Positions 16,375 through 25,749 of a stretch of 26,784 nt of DNA are shown here, in pieces. The notes below the pieces were generated by a model. It was not told the DNA's origin, did no database searches, and was given only the letters and a program-made list of their open reading frames with translations. The translations under genes were made by a program, and so were the position numbers. The stretch spans positions 1 to 26,784 of the forward strand of contig JADJPK010000017.1 of assembly GCA_016713305.1 (NCBI GenBank), written 5' to 3'. The DNA is from Betaproteobacteria bacterium. Its GTDB lineage: Bacteria > Pseudomonadota > Gammaproteobacteria > Burkholderiales > Ga0077523. Positions within the stretch are counted from its first letter, which is position 1. Each line of letters begins with the position of its first letter.

Positions 16375-17840
16375 ACACACCTCCCGACGCCGCCGTGGCG
16401 GCGGCCAGCGCCAAGCCTGCCTCGCCATGGCCCGTCTTCTGGGTGGCCAGCGTCGCGTCCTTCCTCGTGTCGCTCGACACGACGATGCTGTTCGCGGCCT
16501 TCGACCCGCTGCGGCACGCCTTTGCGAGCGCATCGGCAGCGGACCTGTCGTGGGTCCTTAACGCCTACACGGTGGTCTACGCGACAACGTTGATTCCCGC
16601 CGGCGGCCTGGCCGACACGTACGGTCGCAGGCGGGTCTTCCTGATCGGCGTGGCGCTGTTCCTCGCCGCGTCGGCGGCCTGCGGTCTGGCAGGAAGCGTA
16701 GGCTGGCTCGTCGCGGCCCGTGTGGTGCAGGCCATCGGAGCGGCGCTGCTGACCCCTGCCTCTCTGTCGATTGTTCTCGCCGCATTTCCGCAGACACGGC
16801 GGGCAGTGGTCGTCAGCCTGTGGGGTGCGGTCGGCGGCCTCGCCGCCGCCGTGGGCCCGAGCGCGGGCAGTTTCGTGATCGAAACCTTGGGCTGGCCCTG
16901 GGCGTTCTACCTCAACCTTCCCTTGGGCGGGCTCGCGCTGTGGCGCGGCGCGGCTATCCTGACGGAATCGACCAAGCCCGACGCGCGCCGTCGGATAGAC
17001 GTCGTCGGCATGGCGCTGATGATGCTGGCCGTGGGCACCGTCACGCTGGCGATCGTGGAGTCCGATGCGCCGAGTTGGAGCCACACCGAACTCGCGATCC
17101 TCGGCGCGACAGGGCTGGTCGCCGCCGGTGCCTTCGTCGCCTGGGCACGCAGAGCGGCAGAGCCACTGGTGGATCTGGCGTTGTTTCAGAACCGAACCTA
17201 CCGCTTCGTCAATGCCGCGACCCTGTCTTTCGGCATTGCGTTCTCGATGATGTTCCTGACGTTCTTCTTCTACATGATGAACGTCTGGCACTTCAGCCTG
17301 CCGCAGGCAGGACTGGCGGTGACGCCCGGGCCCCTGCTGGTGATGCCCACTGCGATCATCACCGGTCGCCTGGCGTCGCGACTGGGCCATCGCCGCTTCC
17401 TGGTGGGCGGTTCCCTGCTGTATGCCTGTAGCGGTCTGTGGTTTCTGCTCGTGCCCGGAACCGAGGTGCACTACGTCTTGCACTGGCTTCCCGGCTTGAT
17501 GATGAGCGGAATCTCTGTCGGACTGGTGCTTCCCTCGTTATCGGCCGCAGCCGTCAACCGGCTGCCCGTGGCGCACTATGCGGTCGGCAGCGCCGTCAAC
17601 CAGGCCACACGCCAGATTGGCTCGGTGCTCGGGGTGGCGCTCACCGTGGCGCTGCTCGGCCACGCGACCCTGCAACGCGACGACTTCGATTTGCTCTACC
17701 TTCTGCTCATTTCGCTCGCGCTGCTGACGGCACTGCTTTGCCTACCCGTGGACACCAAACCACGACCCGCGCCGTCATTCACGACCATGACCGATCTGCA
17801 CGCGCCGCCAAGCCCACCTCAACCATCGAATTCACCATGA
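16371..17840 (+). CDS. MFS drug:H+ antiporter, DHA2 (EmrB/QacA) family
   Basis: An intact 489-residue inner-membrane transporter with about 14 hydrophobic segments. The first helix is VFWVASVASFLVSLDTTML, with the DHA2-typical acidic residue (LDTT). Motif A is GGLADTYGRRRVFL (~residues 77-90) in the loop between helices 2 and 3. Later come AALLTPASLSIVLAAFPQTR and WPWAFYLNLPLGGLAL, which matches the DHA2 WRWIFxINxPxG signature. The C-terminal tail after the last helix (LLISLALLTALLCLPV) is Pro-rich. The GTG start overlaps the SDR stop (GTGA). No HlyD-type adaptor is adjacent, so it may work alone at the inner membrane. Likely controlled by TetR 1. Confidence 0.92.
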   Translation: MNTPPDAAVAAASAKPASPWPVFWVASVASFLVSLDTTMLFAAFDPLRHAFASASAADLSWVLNAYTVVYATTLIPAGGLADTYGRRRVFLIGVALFLAASAACGLAGSVGWLVAARVVQAIGAALLTPASLSIVLAAFPQTRRAVVVSLWGAVGGLAAAVGPSAGSFVIETLGWPWAFYLNLPLGGLALWRGAAILTESTKPDARRRIDVVGMALMMLAVGTVTLAIVESDAPSWSHTELAILGATGLVAAGAFVAWARRAAEPLVDLALFQNRTYRFVNAATLSFGIAFSMMFLTFFFYMMNVWHFSLPQAGLAVTPGPLLVMPTAIITGRLASRLGHRRFLVGGSLLYACSGLWFLLVPGTEVHYVLHWLPGLMMSGISVGLVLPSLSAAAVNRLPVAHYAVGSAVNQATRQIGSVLGVALTVALLGHATLQRDDFDLLYLLLISLALLTALLCLPVDTKPRPAPSFTTMTDLHAPPSPPQPSNSP

Positions 17841-17937
17841 ACGGTACGCGCGCCGAGCCGCATTGGCTGTCCGTGCCGGTGGCTCGATATGGCTGCCTGT
17901 TCGGAACCTCGCCCCGAAAGTGCCACCGTCTCCAGGC

Positions 17938-18709
17938 TTACCGGCGCGCCAGCGCTTCCGCCGCCGAGCGGGCCGCACTGATCTCCGGCGGCGTCAGGCG
18001 GTATCCCGGCTTGCGCCCGCCCATGAGACGCCCGAATTCCGTCTGTGTCGTCTTGTCCGGGTGCGAGAGGCCGAGGGCCTGGCCAAGCTCGTGCGCGATC
18101 GTCCGGCCGAGCGAGCCCTTGACGAAGTCGCCGGATTCGCTCAGTGCGCAGCGCTCCGGCGGGCCACGACCCTTGGACGGCTTGTCGGTCCATTCGCCAA
18201 CGACGACACGCCCCCGCTTCCGTTTGGTGTTCCCCTGGGACGCCTCCCCAGGTAGGGCACGAAGTACACGCGCAACGGGGAGGCGTTTCATCGCCGAACG
18301 CCAGCAGTTCGCCCAGCTTGCGGATGCGCTCGGGGTCGGATTCGCCGTCCTCGTCGCGGGTCGAAGCCGCGATTTCCTCGAGCAAACGCTCGCGGTTCGC
18401 GGGCCGGAGCGTACGGACCCGCTCGACCGCGTCGAGGACGAACACGATGCCGGCGGGCCGCCAGATGCGATTCACCTCGGGAAGAACGACGTCGCGGATC
18501 TGGCGCTCGGTGACCCAGGAGCGCATCGTCACGCCGTCCTTCACCATCTCGAGGTCGCTGCCCGCATGAAAGCGGATCGGCACGGGAACCGCTTCACCGG
18601 CCTCGGCGGTGGTACTGGCCAACAATACGAGCGAGCAGACGGACACGGCGAGTCGCAGCACGAATGCGCCGAACCCGCCCGGGCCGGGTACAAGAGGACG
18701 AAAGGGCAT
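17938..18709 (-). pseudogene. Secreted metzincin-like zinc metalloprotease, one frameshift and altered active-site motif
   Basis: The minus-strand ATG at 18707-18709 starts MPFRPLVPGPGGFGAFVLRL, continuing into AVSVCSLVLLASTTAEAGEA, a signal peptide. The N-terminal part includes VTERQIRDVVLPEVNRIWRP and RLLEEIAASTRDEDGESDPE. A shift near 18260 moves to the second frame, GRVVVGEWTDKPSKGRGPPE, then IAHELGQALGLSHPDK and GRLMGGRKPGYRLTPPEISA, stop at 17938-17940. The zinc site HExxHxxGxxH reads HELGQALGLSH: the second His is Gln (CAG at 18081-18079, one C/G change from CAC). RLMGG occupies the place of the metzincin Met-turn. With the His lost the enzyme should be inactive unless the base is an error. 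~257 codons in total. Confidence 0.75.
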
Positions 18710-18733
18710 TGCAAGTCTCGCAGTCGGGGTTTC

Positions 18734-18749
18734 CCCCCTACTCCCACTC
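18734..18749. repeat. Direct repeat, right copy (guaA 3' end core)
   Basis: Exact 16-bp copy of 10584-10599. On the minus strand the bases just beyond it extend the likeness to guaA: ACCATTGAGTGGGAGTAG encodes T-I-E-W-E-stop, the canonical GMP synthase ending, although no further guaA sequence follows. It lies 25 bp upstream of the protease start. Confidence 0.5.
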
Positions 18750-19218
18750 AATGGTTGACTATCGCGTCAACCCATTGATCAAACTTAACTCCTTAGACTT
18801 GAATTGCCGGATTTACCGTCACTCTTGCCGTCTGGCAATGATGACTGTCAGCGAACGTTGTCGTCAGAGGACGATGGACGCAAGGACAGCCTCTTCGACC
18901 GTGACGGTAAACACCCGCCTGAAACCGCGCTCAACAGTCAATTCGCTCCCTGATGTCGGCGAAGAATCTGGGTCTCGAAGGATGGGATCTCAGTCGCCCG
19001 CCAACCGATGCCTGTTCATCCATTTAACGCGTGTCGACGTCACCCACGTGACTGGCAAACCCGCCGCCCCGCGGCGAGAGGGTTCCGCCTCTGCAGCGGG
19101 TCACCGCATGAATGCACAAGCATCGGTAGGCACCAGCCTCGGCTGGCGAAAGCCCGTTCAGACATCTTCGGTAGTCACGATGCAACTTGGTGAGCTAGCA
19201 GTCCACTACGGCACGTGA
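18750..19218. other. Gene-free stretch right of the guaA-like repeat
   Basis: Locally AT-richer at its left end (18775-18850). It contains the inverted pair GGTTGA (18753-18758) and TCAACC (18767-18772) next to the repeat. No integrase, tRNA or known protein family was recognised on either strand. Confidence 0.4.
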
Positions 19219-20039
19219 GGCGCTCCAAGCGAAGCGTCCAAGCCACCACTAGCACCGCTGAACGAATATCGCAATCTACCACGCCCGCCAGTGTTTGCGA
19301 GTGTTGGCGAGGAAAGACAGCATCGCAAGCAACGCTTGGCAGCCAGCTTCCGGCTATTTTCGAGCTTCAGCCTCGACGAGGGCGTCGTCGGACACATTAC
19401 AGCGCGCGATCCGGAGTTCCCCGATACCTTCTGGGTCAACCCGTTCGGGATGCATTTCACTCTTATCAGGGCATCGGACCTCATTCGCGTCAGTCACGAC
19501 GGCAAGGTCGTCGAGGGCGATCGCCCCGTGAATGCTGCCGCGTTCGCCATTCACTCCCGTGTCCATGCGGCTCGGGCCGACGCCGTGAGCGCCGCGCACT
19601 CGCACTCGACCTACGGCCATGCATTCGCCGCTCTAGGCCGAAAACTGGACCCCATTTCGCAGGACGCCTGCGCCTTCTACAACGACCACGCTCTGTATAG
19701 CGACTACGGAGGAGTCGCGGTCCAGCTTGACGAGGGGCAGCAGATCGCCAATGCGTTTGGCTCCCACAAAGCCGTCATTCTCCAGAATCACGGTCTTCTC
19801 ACAGTCGGCGAGACTGTCGACGAAGCTGCCTGGTGGTTCATCACAATGGATCCGGACCTGTCAGGGCGCAGCTGATGGCTGAAGCCGCAGCGGCTCACTC
19901 CGGGCAGCCGCTCAAGATGATCTCAGAGCAATCCGCGCTGCAGGCGTATCAGATCGTCGGTTCGCCATTCAGCGGATGGTTTCAGTTTCAATCGCTGTAT
20001 GCGCGAATTCTGAAAGAACAGCCGGATTCTCTCGATTGA
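19219..20039 (+). pseudogene. Class II aldolase/adducin family protein, one frameshift
   Basis: Zinc-dependent class II aldolase/adducin fold (the fuculose-1-phosphate aldolase family). The frame opens after a stop at 19216-19218, and family likeness starts with LAPLNEYRNLPRPPVFASV (~19249). No ATG is available there; GTG 19291 is the first usable start codon but leaves out conserved residues, so the true start may be hidden by an indel. Key pieces are RHKQRL-type lead-in, VVGHITARDPEFPDTFWVNP, AAHSHSTYGHAFAALG (metal-binding HxH), DACAFYNDHALY and AVILQNHGLLTVG (third metal His). A one-base shift near 19855 leads to QLMAEAAAAHSG and the end GWFQFQSLYARILKEQPDS, stop 20037-20039. ~260 codons, the usual length. 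Substrate unknown. Confidence 0.85.
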
Positions 20040-20154
20040 TAGCCTCGCGCGGTACAACGCTTGCGCCTTACTCCAACTGCATCGTAAGCATCCTGGGCCC
20101 CTTCCGGCCCAGTCTGGACGAATGGTGACTGCCACCGTACGCAAGAAGACGTGA

Positions 20155-20742
20155 TCAGATATCTAGTCCGATACGGGCCTTGATGCTGTCGCGCGAGGCT
20201 AGGAGAATTTGTTTGGACCGCTCGTTGTCTGACACCGCGCGAGCGATTGCCATGGCCCCCACCATCTCAGACAGCATGGACGCCGCCAGCACCTCCGGGC
20301 ACGGACGCTCCATTGCCCGTAACGCATCGGCGATCGAGTTCGTTAGCCGCCGGGTTCCCTCGTCGAATCGTTTGCATGCAGCCGCCGACATGCGTGCGAG
20401 ATCTCCGGTCAGGCACGGCAAGGGACACCCATTCTGCGGCTGGTCACGATGACGCACGGTCAGGTAACCGTCAACGTAAGCCGCAAGCCCCTGCGCAGGC
20501 TCAACGTCTTGCATCCTCTGCAGAAACGCCGCATAGCGATCATCGAACATATACGTTATCGCCTCCGCCACGAGATCGTCCTTGGACTTGAAGTGCGCGT
20601 AGAACCCACCATGGGTAAGCCCCGCTTTGCTCATGAGGCTGGCAACTCCAATTCGGTCAGGGCCATGTTTGCGGATCTCGGCCGCGGCCTCACGCACAAT
20701 TCTCTCGCGTGTCTGGACCCTGTGCTCAGGTGCGTAGCGCAT
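20155..20742 (-). CDS. TetR/AcrR family repressor 2
   Basis: An intact 195-residue regulator. The HTH is MRYAPEHRVQTRERIVREAA, then PDRIGVASLMSKAGLTHGGF and YAHFKSKDDLVAEAI. The C-terminal ligand domain contains NGCPLPCLTGDLARMSAA and VLAASMLSEMVGAMAIARAV, the pattern shared with the two other TetR proteins here (GC-PLxxLxxD and a late MVGAxxLAR helix). The start has a purine-rich AGGGGG just upstream. It is on the same strand as the EmrB-type pump, 100 bp downstream of it, and probably represses that pump and the divergent adaptor gene. Confidence 0.92.
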   Translation of the reverse strand: MRYAPEHRVQTRERIVREAAAEIRKHGPDRIGVASLMSKAGLTHGGFYAHFKSKDDLVAEAITYMFDDRYAAFLQRMQDVEPAQGLAAYVDGYLTVRHRDQPQNGCPLPCLTGDLARMSAAACKRFDEGTRRLTNSIADALRAMERPCPEVLAASMLSEMVGAMAIARAVSDNERSKQILLASRDSIKARIGLDI

Positions 20743-20759
20743 AGCAGCCCCCTAGGGAG

Positions 20760-20773
20760 ATGGTCATCATCAT
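20760..20773. promoter_or_regulatory. Weak operator-like sequence upstream of TetR 2
   Basis: ATGGTC-AT-CATCAT lies between the pump gene and TetR 2 and matches the proposed operator at 8 of 12 arm positions. Listed as a weak candidate only. Confidence 0.2.
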
Positions 20774-20841
20774 TTTATTCACACCTCCGGAGAAGCGGTC
20801 GCACTTCTTGCGGTCTCTTCTTCAGCGGGAGGTGACGGTTT

Positions 20842-22414
20842 CTACACAGCACCGGCCGGGCCGCGTCTGGCAAATGGAACCATCAGCAGTGCCGCCACGA
20901 ACATCCAGCACATGCCGCGGAAGACTTCGTTGAACGCGATCGTAGCGGCTTGCTGGCTGATGAATCGCGCGATGATGCCCTGCGCTTCCAGAAAAGCCTG
21001 GGACGGGTCGGGTGTAACGGCGGATAGCCGCCGTGTCATTCCGGCGATGCCGTCGCTGAACGCATGAGAGGAGCGTCCGAGCGTCTCGCCGAAGCGCGCC
21101 ATGGCGATGCGACTGTTGTCCTGAAGCCCCGTGTTGACCAGTGCGATCCCGATAGCACCACCTAGAGGCCGCATCAGATTGAACAACCCAGAGGCATAGC
21201 GGAGCTCCACAGCTTCGAATCCCGCCAGCGCCAAGGTCACACTCGGTACGATGCACAGCATAAGCGCCAACCCGCGCACGAGTTGCGGAACCAGAAGCTC
21301 GGCGAAGCCCCACTGTGAGGTCGCTTGAGACGTTAGCCATAGGCTGAAAGCAAAAAGCGACAACCCGACAGTGAAGAGCAGCCGGCCGTCTACCCTTTGG
21401 GAAAGGGGCGCTGCAATCAGCGTGCTGGCAATCTGCGCCACGCCGACGACGAACACGGTCGTACCGATCTGCATGCTATTGAAGCCACGGACTCGCCCCA
21501 GGAACACCGGAATCAGGTAAGTTGAAGCAAACATTCCGAACCCGATCACGAGGTTGAACACGCACGCGAACCTGAAGCCGGCGCGGCGGAAGGGGGGTCA
21601 GCTTGACGATCGGTGTGGGGGAGAAGAAGGAGCGCTCCAGAAACACAACGAACGCGACCAGCGACAGCCAGGCGCTGATCATGATTCCGGCGTCACCGAA
21701 CCATTCCAGACGCGGCCCCTCCTCCAGCACGTACTGCAGGCCACCCAAGAAGACCGCCATGGCAAGGAGATGCAGCCAGTCGATACGTCGAAACATCGTT
21801 GTATCGGCGCTATCACCCGAAGAAACCGTACCGTAGCACGGTGACCGCAAGGCCCGGTACGACATTGATGAAGAAGACCCACCGCCAATTGATGTACTCC
21901 GTGATGAGGCCACCTACTGTGGGACCAAGCATGGGGGCGAGCACAGAGAACAACCCGAGAATGGCGGGAATCATGGCGCGTTGCTTGCCGGAGAACAGCG
22001 TGAATCCCACCGCGAACACCGTCGGGATCATGGCGCCACCGGTGAAACCCTGAAGCGCGCGGAATACCGTCATCGATCCGATGCTCCAGGCAAGCCCGCA
22101 CAGCACACCGCATAGGTGAACAAGCCCGCCGACGTTGCGAACAGCCAGCGAGTGGACATCGCCTGAGTAAGGAACGCGGAGAACGGAATCATCACGAGTT
22201 CCGCGATGAGGTAGGACGTCTGGACCCAACTCATCTCATCCGGCGCCGCCGACAGCCCAGCCTGAACCTCGTTCAAGGAGGCGGCAACGATCTGAATGTC
22301 GACCTGCGCCATGAACTGCCCGAAGGCCATCACCCCGAACACAAGATACTTGCGTGCGTTCGACCACGTGGCGGGATCAACGATGCCGTTCGGCGGCGCA
22401 ATGGCCCCCTTCAC
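20842..22414 (-). pseudogene. MFS multidrug efflux pump, DHA2 (EmrB) type, frame-disrupted
   Basis: Inner-membrane drug:H+ antiporter. The minus-strand GTG at 22412-22414 starts a protein whose first helix is KYLVFGVMAFGQFMAQVDIQ (the DHA2 LDxxI-type acidic site, VDIQIV). Shifts occur near 22100, 21820 and 21590. Pieces in order are FRALQGFTGGAMIPTVFAVG (motif C region), YINWRWVFFINVVPGLAVTV (the family WRWIFxINxPxG signature), WLHLLAMAVFLGGLQYVLEE, FNLVIGFGMFASTYLIPVFL, LVPQLVRGLALMLCIVPSVT and, at the C-terminus, FVAALLMVPFARRGPAGAV, stop at 20842. ~520 codons, normal for EmrB. It is divergent from a matching HlyD/EmrA adaptor. Confidence 0.85.
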
Positions 22415-22489
22415 GGCTGATGCCTGCAGAGGACGAGTTGCTTCGTGGGCAATGAAGAGAACATGGGGTGATCCCAGAGCGAGCAGTGC

Positions 22490-22518
22490 TTGACAGGGTG
22501 TGTTGCGAGTGTGATATT
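22490..22518 (+). promoter_or_regulatory. Promoter of the HlyD/EmrA gene
   Basis: TTGACA (22490-22495), a 17-nt spacer and GATATT (22513-22518; 4 of 6), in the divergent region between the pump and adaptor genes. Confidence 0.5.
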
Positions 22519-22529
22519 ACGTTCGTCAT
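22516..22529. promoter_or_regulatory. TetR-type operator, site 2
   Basis: ATTACG-TT-CGTCAT matches ATGACG-NN-CGTCAT at 11 of 12 arm positions and overlaps the -10 element of the adaptor promoter, about 100 bp upstream of the divergent pump start. A repressor here could shut off both genes. Confidence 0.55.
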
Positions 22530-22586
22530 TCAATAAATGGCAAGAAGCCTGCATGGGCGCTTTCGTCCTGTTATGAGAAGTGAATT

Positions 22587-23740
22587 TTGAGTACGACCGG
22601 GACAGCAAGCCCTGCGGTCCAGCAGACTACCCGCCGGAAACGCGGACCAAAGCCAGCCTCCCGTCACGGCACGGAAGCGCATCGCACTGCCAGCACGCCG
22701 CACACTGGTCGTGGGGGTAGCCGCCAATCGCCGCGGCCTGGCCGGTTCCGCCTACATCCTCACTCCAGCCTCGGTCGAGACCACGGCTGCTGCGTACGTC
22801 AGTGCCGACGCGGCGACGGTGGCGCCGAAAGTGCGCGGCCTGGTGTCTCAGGTGCTCGTGCAGGATAACCAGTCCGTCCACGCCGGAGATCCACTTGTGC
22901 GGATCAATCCGGAAGAGTTCGATGCACACGTCGCCACGGCGGTCGCCGAGTTGGCAGACGCCGTTGCCGGCGTCGCCTCCGTGAAAGCGGCACTGCTCAG
23001 CCTCGGCGCCGAGGAGCAGCTGGCAGCCTCGAATGTTCGCGCCGCGCAGAGCTCGATTCGTGCGTCTGAAGCGCAAGCCAAGCGCGCGGCTGCCGATCGC
23101 GCTCGCTACGAGGACCTCGTCGCGCGTGGCTTTGTGGCCGCAAGCGCGCTAGACGCCTTTCGCGCTGCGGCAATCACTGGAAAAGAAGATGTCACGAGGA
23201 GCAGCTATCGGACGTCGCGCTACTCAGAACAGGTCACCAGGCGAAACCGCGGCGCGCGGCGCTGGAAGGCTCGCTACGGAAGGCTGAGGCGACCGTAGAG
23301 CGCGCCCGCGCTTCGCTCGCACTCGCAAAACAGGAACAGCGACACGCCGTCGTCGTTGCGCCGATCGACGGCGTAGTCGGCAATCGGCAGGTGCAGCAGG
23401 GCGACTACGTCCAACCGGGCACTCGCCTGCTCACGCTAGTTCCGATGCACGAGCTCTACATCACCGCCAACTTCAAGGAGACGCAGACTGCGCATGCGTC
23501 CGGCCAGCGAGCCCGCATCGAAATTGATTACGTTCCCGAGCGGGTGTTCATCAGCACCATCGATAGCCTGGCGCGGATCTGGCTCGCGATTTTCGCTTCT
23601 GCCGTTCGAGCCAGGCACGGGCATTTCACAAAGATTGTCCAGCGAGTGCCCGTTCGAATCCGCTTCGAACCCAAGCAGTCTGACCTGGACCGACTGAGGC
23701 CCGGCCTGTCAGTGACCGTCAGGTCTCACTCGAGAGCTGA
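22587..23740 (+). pseudogene. HlyD/EmrA-type membrane-fusion (periplasmic adaptor) protein, frame-disrupted
   Basis: An adaptor linking an inner-membrane MFS pump to an outer-membrane channel. A TTG at 22587 opens LSTTGTASPAVQQTTRRKRG, the basic cytosolic tail. After a shift near 22700 the frame gives AYVSADAATVAPKVRGLVSQ and VLVQDNQSVHAGDPLVRINP (biotinyl-lipoyl half), followed by an Ala-rich coiled-coil hairpin (~22930-23280). A shift near 23190-23280 leads to HAVVVAPIDGVVGNRQVQQG and DYVQPGTRLLTLVPMHELYI (second lipoyl half and beta barrel), then TANFKETQ and, partly in another frame, SRFSLLPFEPGTG. It ends with RLRPGLSVTV. Four or more shifts occur and the stop is uncertain (~23740). ~380 codons, as in EmrA. 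Partner of the divergent EmrB-type pump. Confidence 0.8.
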
Positions 23741-24791
23741 GCCATGGCCGAGAGATCGGCCAGCCGTTCAGGCAAGACTTCAGGCGACTACCAACCGTGA
23801 CCTGTCGGCGGAAGCCCACGGTACTGGGATCCTCAGGAGCCGACGGACCGATGCCGCTGGCGGCGTCGAGCCGACCCGAGTTGCTCGTCCGAGAGCGCTA
23901 GCGCGATCGCGCCTGAAATCGCTGGTGAGTTGCGCGAGAGAGCGGGGACCGATCATCGGGACTGCGCCGTGGGTACCCGCCCAGGCAATGGCCACCTGAT
24001 CCGCGCTCGCGCCGAGCTCGCCCGCGATGGCGAGCACCGTGTCCAGGATCTGTGTGCGTTGCACCGAATCCTCTGGCTGGAACACCCTGCCGCCGAAACC
24101 CTCGGCGCGCCCCTTCTCGCCCCGCCGGTATTTGCCTGTCAGCATTCCGCCTCCGAGCGGCGACCAGGTTACGACGCCTAGCCCGAGTGCCTCGGACGCT
24201 GGAAAGAGGTCGGCCTCGGGAGCGCGATGGACCAGGCTGTGCTGGAACTGCGCAGCGGCGATCGGAACCGCACGAGTCAGGTCCGCCAAGGTGACCGCAC
24301 GCGCGAGCCGCCACGCTGGAAAGTTCGACAGGGCCTGCATAAAGGATCTTGCCGCCATGCGCGAGATCCTCGAAGCCACGAACAATCTCCTCAGCGGGCG
24401 TTACTCCATCCGGATAGTGGGCCCAGTAGATGTCGATCCGATCCGTCTTGAGCCGCTTGAGACTTCCTTCTACCGACGCAATCATGGCCTTGCGACTGTT
24501 TCCGATCACAAGCCGATCGGCATTGGGTGCGGACCCTCTGGTGAACTTAGTGGCAAGCACGAAACTATCGCGTCGCCCCGCCAGCAGGTTGCCGAGAATC
24601 GCCTCGGACTGCCCGAACTGATAGACGTCAGCCGTATCGATGAAATTGCCGCCCGCCTCGGCATAGGCATCGAATATCGCCGCGCTATCGGCGGCCTCGG
24701 CACCGTAGCCCCAGCCGGTGCCGGAAGTTGCCAGAGAAAGCGCGAGCTGTGACACCTGCAAGCCGGTCTTTCCGAAGACTGCGTATTTCAT
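23709..24791 (-). pseudogene. Aldo/keto reductase, two frameshifts
   Basis: NADPH-dependent (beta/alpha)8-barrel oxidoreductase. The minus-strand ATG at 24789-24791 has AGGAG seven bases upstream. The clean N-terminal half reads MKYAVFGKTGLQVSQLALSL and shows the catalytic tetrad: D and Y in NFIDTADVYQFGQSEAILGN, K in LATKFTRG, H in DIYWAHYPDG. A shift near 24335 leads to ILYAGLSNFPAW-type sequence and then LGLGVVTWSPLGGGMLTGKY and VAIAWAGTHGAVPMIGPRSL. A second shift near 23925 gives RLDAASGIGPSAPEDPSTVG, and the open frame then ends at 23709, overlapping the 3' end of the convergent adaptor gene. The true stop could be nearer 23790. Substrate unknown. Confidence 0.85.
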
Positions 24792-25123
24792 GTCGTGCTC
24801 CTACTTCTGTTGAACGGCAACGCCGTCTACGTCGACCACAGCAAATGAAAACGAGAGAAGCTCGAACGACCCAAACCGCGGCACGGGCCATAGAAACTCA
24901 CCCACACGACGCCCCGCCCTTCGAACGTCTCGTTTCAAGGTTCCGGTCTCGTTCATTGCCCCCCCCTTTCATCACTGGGCAGATGCCGCGGATTCACTGC
25001 AGGCGTTGATCTGTCACACTCGCTCGCTCGTCGCCGGAGAGGCAAAGTGACGAATCGCTGACACGACAGTGGTCGACCTCGCGCACCGTCGAGCAAGACA
25101 GCCAGTAGCCACTGCGAACAAAT
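24792..25123. other. Intergenic stretch upstream of the aldo/keto reductase
   Basis: No gene recognised between TetR 3 and the reductase. A C8 run lies near 24959-24967, a spot prone to miscounted bases. No operator palindrome like sites 1-3 was found here. Confidence 0.4.
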
Positions 25124-25685
25124 TCAGTCGTCCGACATCGAGAGAACCTTGTCGCGCGCTGCGCCCAGGATCTCATCACGTAGTCTTGGTGCTGAGGCGG
25201 TACGGGCCAGGACTAGAGCCCCCACCATGGTGGCGAGCGCCTGGATAGCCTCCTCACGGCGCGTGCCCTCCCCTGCGTGCCCGAGCCCCGACGCCACGGC
25301 TTCGATGGACTGCTCGAGCGCGCCGGAGAACGCCGTCCTGATCATCTCGCCCTCGCGCGGCACGTCGCCGCCGAGCGCGGCAAACGGGCAGCCATTGGCC
25401 CGGTCGCGCACATGCTTAGGGCTCAGGTAAGCTTCCACGGCCGCACGCCACTTCAGCTTTGACTCCAGTGCGGCAAGGCTTCGACCCGAGGCAAGCCCGA
25501 TGGCTTCGGCGCACAGAGCCTCTTTCGATTCAAAGTGCGTGTAGAAGGCCCCGTGCGTCAGGCCGGCGGCGGCTGCGATCTCGGCGATGCCCACCTTGTG
25601 AGAAGCCACGCTCGCCGGAACACTTGCCTGCCGCATTCAGCAGGTCCTCTCTGGTGCTTGGCGCTGGTTTCCTTGAAACCTTCAT
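25124..25685 (-). pseudogene. TetR/AcrR family repressor 3, one frameshift
   Basis: The minus-strand ATG at 25683-25685 has AAGGAGAG just upstream and starts MKVSRKPAPSTREDLLNAAG. An indel near 25615 shifts the frame, after which VGIAEIAAAAGLTHGAFYTH and FESKEALCAEAIG complete the HTH. The ligand domain contains ANGCPFAALGGDVPREGEMI and AIQALATMVGALVLARTASA, and ends DKVLSMSDD at 25124. ~187 codons. Same LTHGxFYxHF subgroup as TetR 1 and 2. It has its own operator-like palindrome upstream (25750-25763). It probably controls itself and perhaps the downstream aldo/keto reductase on the same strand. Confidence 0.85.
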
Positions 25686-25749
25686 GCCTCTCTCCTTGCT
25701 GCTCGGTAACTTGTCTTGGCATATCGGATAACTGCTAAGAACCTTAATT

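Noticed and set aside
16353..17483. Long minus-strand open frame (376 codons) opposite the MFS gene
   Set aside because: Gln/Arg/His-rich composition, no motif, and fully antisense to a recognisable 14-helix transporter.
18753..18772. Inverted pair GGTTGA-N8-TCAACC beside the right guaA-like repeat, and a TTGAC/GTTGAC patch near 25780
   Set aside because: Six-base arms alone are common. The two places do not share a convincing longer motif. Could be integrase-binding arms but unsupported.
24955..24970. C-rich homopolymer run as a possible phase-variation tract
   Set aside because: It lies in an intergenic stretch outside any recognised coding frame or promoter; more likely a spot of uncertain base count.
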